This document shows, in pieces, positions 61,454 through 64,000 of a stretch of 64,000 nucleotides of DNA. Positions within the stretch are counted from its first letter, which is position 1, and each line of letters starts with the position of its first letter. The notes under the pieces are model-generated. The model was not told the origin of the DNA, searched no databases, and saw nothing but the letters and a program-made list of their open reading frames with translations. The position numbers were made by a program, and so were the translations under genes. The DNA is taken from the NCBI RefSeq assembly GCF_003121405.1, contig NZ_QBUY01000012.1, positions 62,001 to 126,000 on the forward strand, given 5' to 3'. This DNA comes from Paraburkholderia sp. C35. GTDB taxonomy: Bacteria > Pseudomonadota > Gammaproteobacteria > Burkholderiales > Burkholderiaceae.

Positions 61454-62112
61454 TCTCGCGTGTGATTTTAACGGCTGCTTTGCTGGCAACGAGCATGGTG
61501 CCATTTGCAAGCGCACAGGCCGCCGCGCAAACGCAGGCTCAACAGCAGAACGGCAACCCCGCTCTGGTTTCGCAGGTCGCGTCGCGTCTCGCGCAGACCA
61601 AAGGCGTGCGCGCGCAATTCACGCAGACGCAGACGCTGTCCGCAATGAAGCAGCCGCTGGTGAGCACAGGCGCGTTGGTGTTCTTCCGCGAGCGCGGCAT
61701 CATCTGGCGCGTCGATACGCCTTACAAGGCGGCCTACGTGATCACCGACGCAGGCGTCAGCGAAGTCGATGCAAACGGCAAGCGCGTCAACACGAAAAGC
61801 GCGCAGGGCGTGCGCGGCATCGCGCAGGTCTCGAAGATGATGCGCGCAATGCTCGGCGGCGATCTGTCCGCGCTCTATTCGCAGTTCGACGTGGATGCAC
61901 AAGGCACGCCGTCGCAATGGAAGCTGGAACTCAAGCCGAACCAGCCGCAGCTCGCGCAGTCGATCAAAGGCTTGCAGATGACAGGCGGCGAATTCCTGCA
62001 AACGCTGCGCATCACGCTGGCCGATGGCGACGTCACGCAGATCGAGTTCGCGAAAAGCGAAGCGATCAGCGACCTCGCGCCCGATGAGCGCACGCTGCTA
62101 GGAGCACAATAA
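61441..62112 (+). CDS. LolA-like periplasmic lipoprotein/lipid carrier
   Basis: A 223-residue exported protein with a signal peptide (to FASAQA, residue 26) and a LolA-like barrel: VRAQFTQTQTLSAMKQPLVSTGALVFFRERGIIWRV (in parts), then VDANGKRVNT and GGEFLQTLRITLADGDVTQIEFAKSEAIS. No lipobox. In aryl-polyene clusters this LolA-like protein (ApeL type) is thought to carry the product across the periplasm, working with the exporter next to it. It overlaps the thioesterase gene by 13 bases and ends one base into the exporter gene. Confidence 0.88.
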   Translation: MGTLISRVILTAALLATSMVPFASAQAAAQTQAQQQNGNPALVSQVASRLAQTKGVRAQFTQTQTLSAMKQPLVSTGALVFFRERGIIWRVDTPYKAAYVITDAGVSEVDANGKRVNTKSAQGVRGIAQVSKMMRAMLGGDLSALYSQFDVDAQGTPSQWKLELKPNQPQLAQSIKGLQMTGGEFLQTLRITLADGDVTQIEFAKSEAISDLAPDERTLLGAQ

Positions 62113-64000
62113 TGCTCATGGCGCGACAGTGGACCAAGACGCAGTTGTGGGGCATCCGGGCCGCATGGCTCGTGCTCGCGCTCGTCGCTTCACTGTATGT
62201 CGTGTTCCGTTTCATGGGTCCTTCGCCGCTGGAGACCAACCTGCTCGCGCTGCTGCCCGCGACGGAAGCCGACCCTGTCGCCGAAAAGGCCGTCGATACG
62301 CTCGCCAACGCGCTTGGCGACCGCACGGTGTTTCTGATCACCGGCAAGGACGATGAACGCGCCAAAGCGGCGGCGAAACAGTTCGGCGCAGCGTTGCAGA
62401 AAAGCGGCGCGTTCGCCTCGGTGACGGCGGAGTTGCCGCCGTTCGACATGTCGCAGATCGGCGGCCTGTACATGCCGTATCGCTTCGGCCTGTTGACGCG
62501 CGACGACCGCGACGCGATCGCGAATAACACCGCGTCACTGCACGATGCGTTGATGCAGCGCATCTACAACCCGGTGCGTGGTCCGCTCGCCACCCAACTC
62601 GCCGACGATCCGTTCGGCTGGCTCGAACATTTCCTGAGCGGTTTGCCGCTCGCGACGTCGAATCTCGATCTCGAAGACAACATGCTGGTCGCGCATCATG
62701 GCGACAACACCAGCGTGCTCGTCGTCACGACGTTGCCCGGCTCCGCGTATGAATCGCAGACGCAGCGCGCGGTGCTGTCAGCGGCTGCGCAGGCGGAAGC
62801 ATCGCTCAAGGCGAGCTATCCCGATGCCAGCGTCGCGCGCACGGGCGCTGTTTTCTATGCAGAATCGGCGCGCAGTGCATCCGAACGCGAGGTGCATCTG
62901 ATCGGCGTGGCGTCGGCGTGCGGCATTGCGCTGCTGATGCTGTGGGTGTTCCGGTCGCCGCGTCTGCTGCTGTTCGGCTTCATATCGACCGCGCTCGGTA
63001 TCGTCTGCGCGCTCGCGGCCACGATGCTCGTGTTCGGCAAGCTGCATCTGCTGACGCTGGTGTTCGGCGCGAGCCTGATCGGCGAGGCCGTCGATTATTC
63101 GATTCAGTACTTCGTCGTCTATCTGGGTTCGCAGCGTGGCTGGAATGCGCGGCAGGGCGCGCGTTCGGTACGGCCCGCGCTCGGCGTCGCACTGGCGACG
63201 AGTCTGCTCGGCTACGCGATCCTCGCTTGGGTGCCGTTCCCGGCGCTCAAGCAGATTGCGTGCTTTGCGATCGTCGGTATCTGTACCGCGTTTGCGTCGG
63301 TGCTGTGGCTGCTGCCTGTGCTGCTGGTCAAAGGGCCGAAGCATGCGCAACGGCGTCTGTTCCTGCGCGCAGCGACGCTGCTGGCGCGCTGGCATGCAAC
63401 GATCGGCGGACGGCGCGCGTGGATCGTCGCGGGCCTGCTCGTGCTGGTCGCGATCCCTGGCTGGCTGCGCCTCACCAGCGATGACGATATTCATCTGTTG
63501 ATCCAGCGCGATCCGGTACTCGTCGCACAGGAAGATCAGGTGCGCAATGCGATTGGTGTCGATAACACGGCGCAATTCTTCGTGGTGCGCGGCACGTCGC
63601 AGGAAAGCGTGTTGCAGCGCGCGGAAACGCTCGGCACGAAGCTCGATGCATTGACGGGCGCGCAAGCGGTGAATGGCTGGCAATCGGTCACGCAGTTCGT
63701 GCCGTCGGCGCAACGTCAGGCCGATGCGCGCAACGTGCTCGCGCAGCATGTATTCAACGATCCCGCCGCGTTACGTTCGTTGCTGCTGCAAGCGGGCTTT
63801 CGCGATGAAGTCGCCGATGCGTGGCTCGCTTCGTACGCAAAATCTGGCAAGGCGCCTTTGACGATCGAGCACTGGCTCGCTGCATCGTGGTCGCAGCCGT
63901 ATCGGCATCTCTGGCTCGGCGCCGTCGATGCGCGTGGCGAGCACGGCTACGCCGCCATCGTCATTCCACAACGCGTGACGCCGCAAAACGTCGCGGCGTT
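62112..64000 (+). CDS. MMPL/RND-superfamily exporter (cut by window end)
   Basis: At least 629 residues are visible; the end lies beyond the window. It opens with a helix (IRAAWLVLALVASLYVVFRF), a periplasmic part beginning ETNLLALLPATEADPVAE, and then the first helix bundle with GEAVDYSIQYFVVYLGSQ, the motif of MMPL transporters, followed by a second periplasmic part (SDDDIHLLIQRDPVLV). Such exporters move lipids or pigments; in this operon (ApeM type) it should export the polyene. ATG at 62112 overlaps the LolA stop by one base; ATG at 62118 is an alternative. Confidence 0.92.
   Translation, partial: MLMARQWTKTQLWGIRAAWLVLALVASLYVVFRFMGPSPLETNLLALLPATEADPVAEKAVDTLANALGDRTVFLITGKDDERAKAAAKQFGAALQKSGAFASVTAELPPFDMSQIGGLYMPYRFGLLTRDDRDAIANNTASLHDALMQRIYNPVRGPLATQLADDPFGWLEHFLSGLPLATSNLDLEDNMLVAHHGDNTSVLVVTTLPGSAYESQTQRAVLSAAAQAEASLKASYPDASVARTGAVFYAESARSASEREVHLIGVASACGIALLMLWVFRSPRLLLFGFISTALGIVCALAATMLVFGKLHLLTLVFGASLIGEAVDYSIQYFVVYLGSQRGWNARQGARSVRPALGVALATSLLGYAILAWVPFPALKQIACFAIVGICTAFASVLWLLPVLLVKGPKHAQRRLFLRAATLLARWHATIGGRRAWIVAGLLVLVAIPGWLRLTSDDDIHLLIQRDPVLVAQEDQVRNAIGVDNTAQFFVVRGTSQESVLQRAETLGTKLDALTGAQAVNGWQSVTQFVPSAQRQADARNVLAQHVFNDPAALRSLLLQAGFRDEVADAWLASYAKSGKAPLTIEHWLAASWSQPYRHLWLGAVDARGEHGYAAIVIPQRVTPQNVAA

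Overview
The window is GC-rich, densely packed chromosomal DNA that looks like a Burkholderiaceae genome, most likely Paraburkholderia or a close relative. The evidence is the gene families and their order: minCDE, hemW-rdgB-rph, yicC-gmk-rpoZ-spoT, a Burkholderia-type porin, waaC, and paired tRNA genes with strong hairpin terminators. I see no insertion sequence, prophage or CRISPR array. Species assignment is inference; no search was run.

Layout. 1-12 kb: the end of a sensor kinase, a FixJ-type response regulator, a receiver-only protein, a glycine-zipper protein, then a tripartite RND efflux pump whose last gene overlaps a complete pqiABC lipid-transport set. An inverted repeat (ATTGGACC-AA-GGTCCAAT) lies before the pump block and a related site before the receiver-only gene. 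12-16 kb: map, a GNAT acetyltransferase, minCDE. 16-23 kb: small envelope proteins, a ClC transporter gene cut by one in-frame amber codon, waaC followed by a structured non-coding stretch, an MHS-family transporter and a TonB-like lipoprotein. 23-33 kb: tRNA-Ser, the housekeeping blocks above, tandem tRNA-Arg genes, greB and a porin. 34-38 kb: a candidate terminator-ended small RNA, a cold-shock gene, an exonuclease/GIY-YIG fusion and a secreted chorismate mutase.

38-43 kb holds a compact set that looks metal-related (possibly copper): a DUF2946 protein, a TonB-dependent receptor, a Met/His-rich beta-propeller protein and a thioredoxin-fold protein. 43-52 kb: a LysR-controlled CoA-transferase/acyl-CoA dehydrogenase pair, tRNA-Thr, fbp, an antitoxin gene next to a degenerate higB toxin, pepN, a DUF4136 lipoprotein, and a GDT1-type cation exporter behind a recognisable yybP-ykoY manganese riboswitch.

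53.3-64 kb is the front half of an aryl-polyene-type biosynthetic operon that runs off the end: chain-length-factor-like ketosynthase, acyltransferase, two acyl carrier proteins, membrane protein, an acyl ligase fused to a FabZ-like dehydratase, a glycosyltransferase fused to an acyltransferase, an aromatic amino-acid ammonia-lyase, a thioesterase, a LolA-like protein and an MMPL exporter. Nearly every gene overlaps the next. The expected logic is that the lyase and ligase supply and load an aryl starter, carrier proteins and ketosynthases extend the polyene, and the acyltransferase, LolA and MMPL parts attach and export it to the outer membrane.
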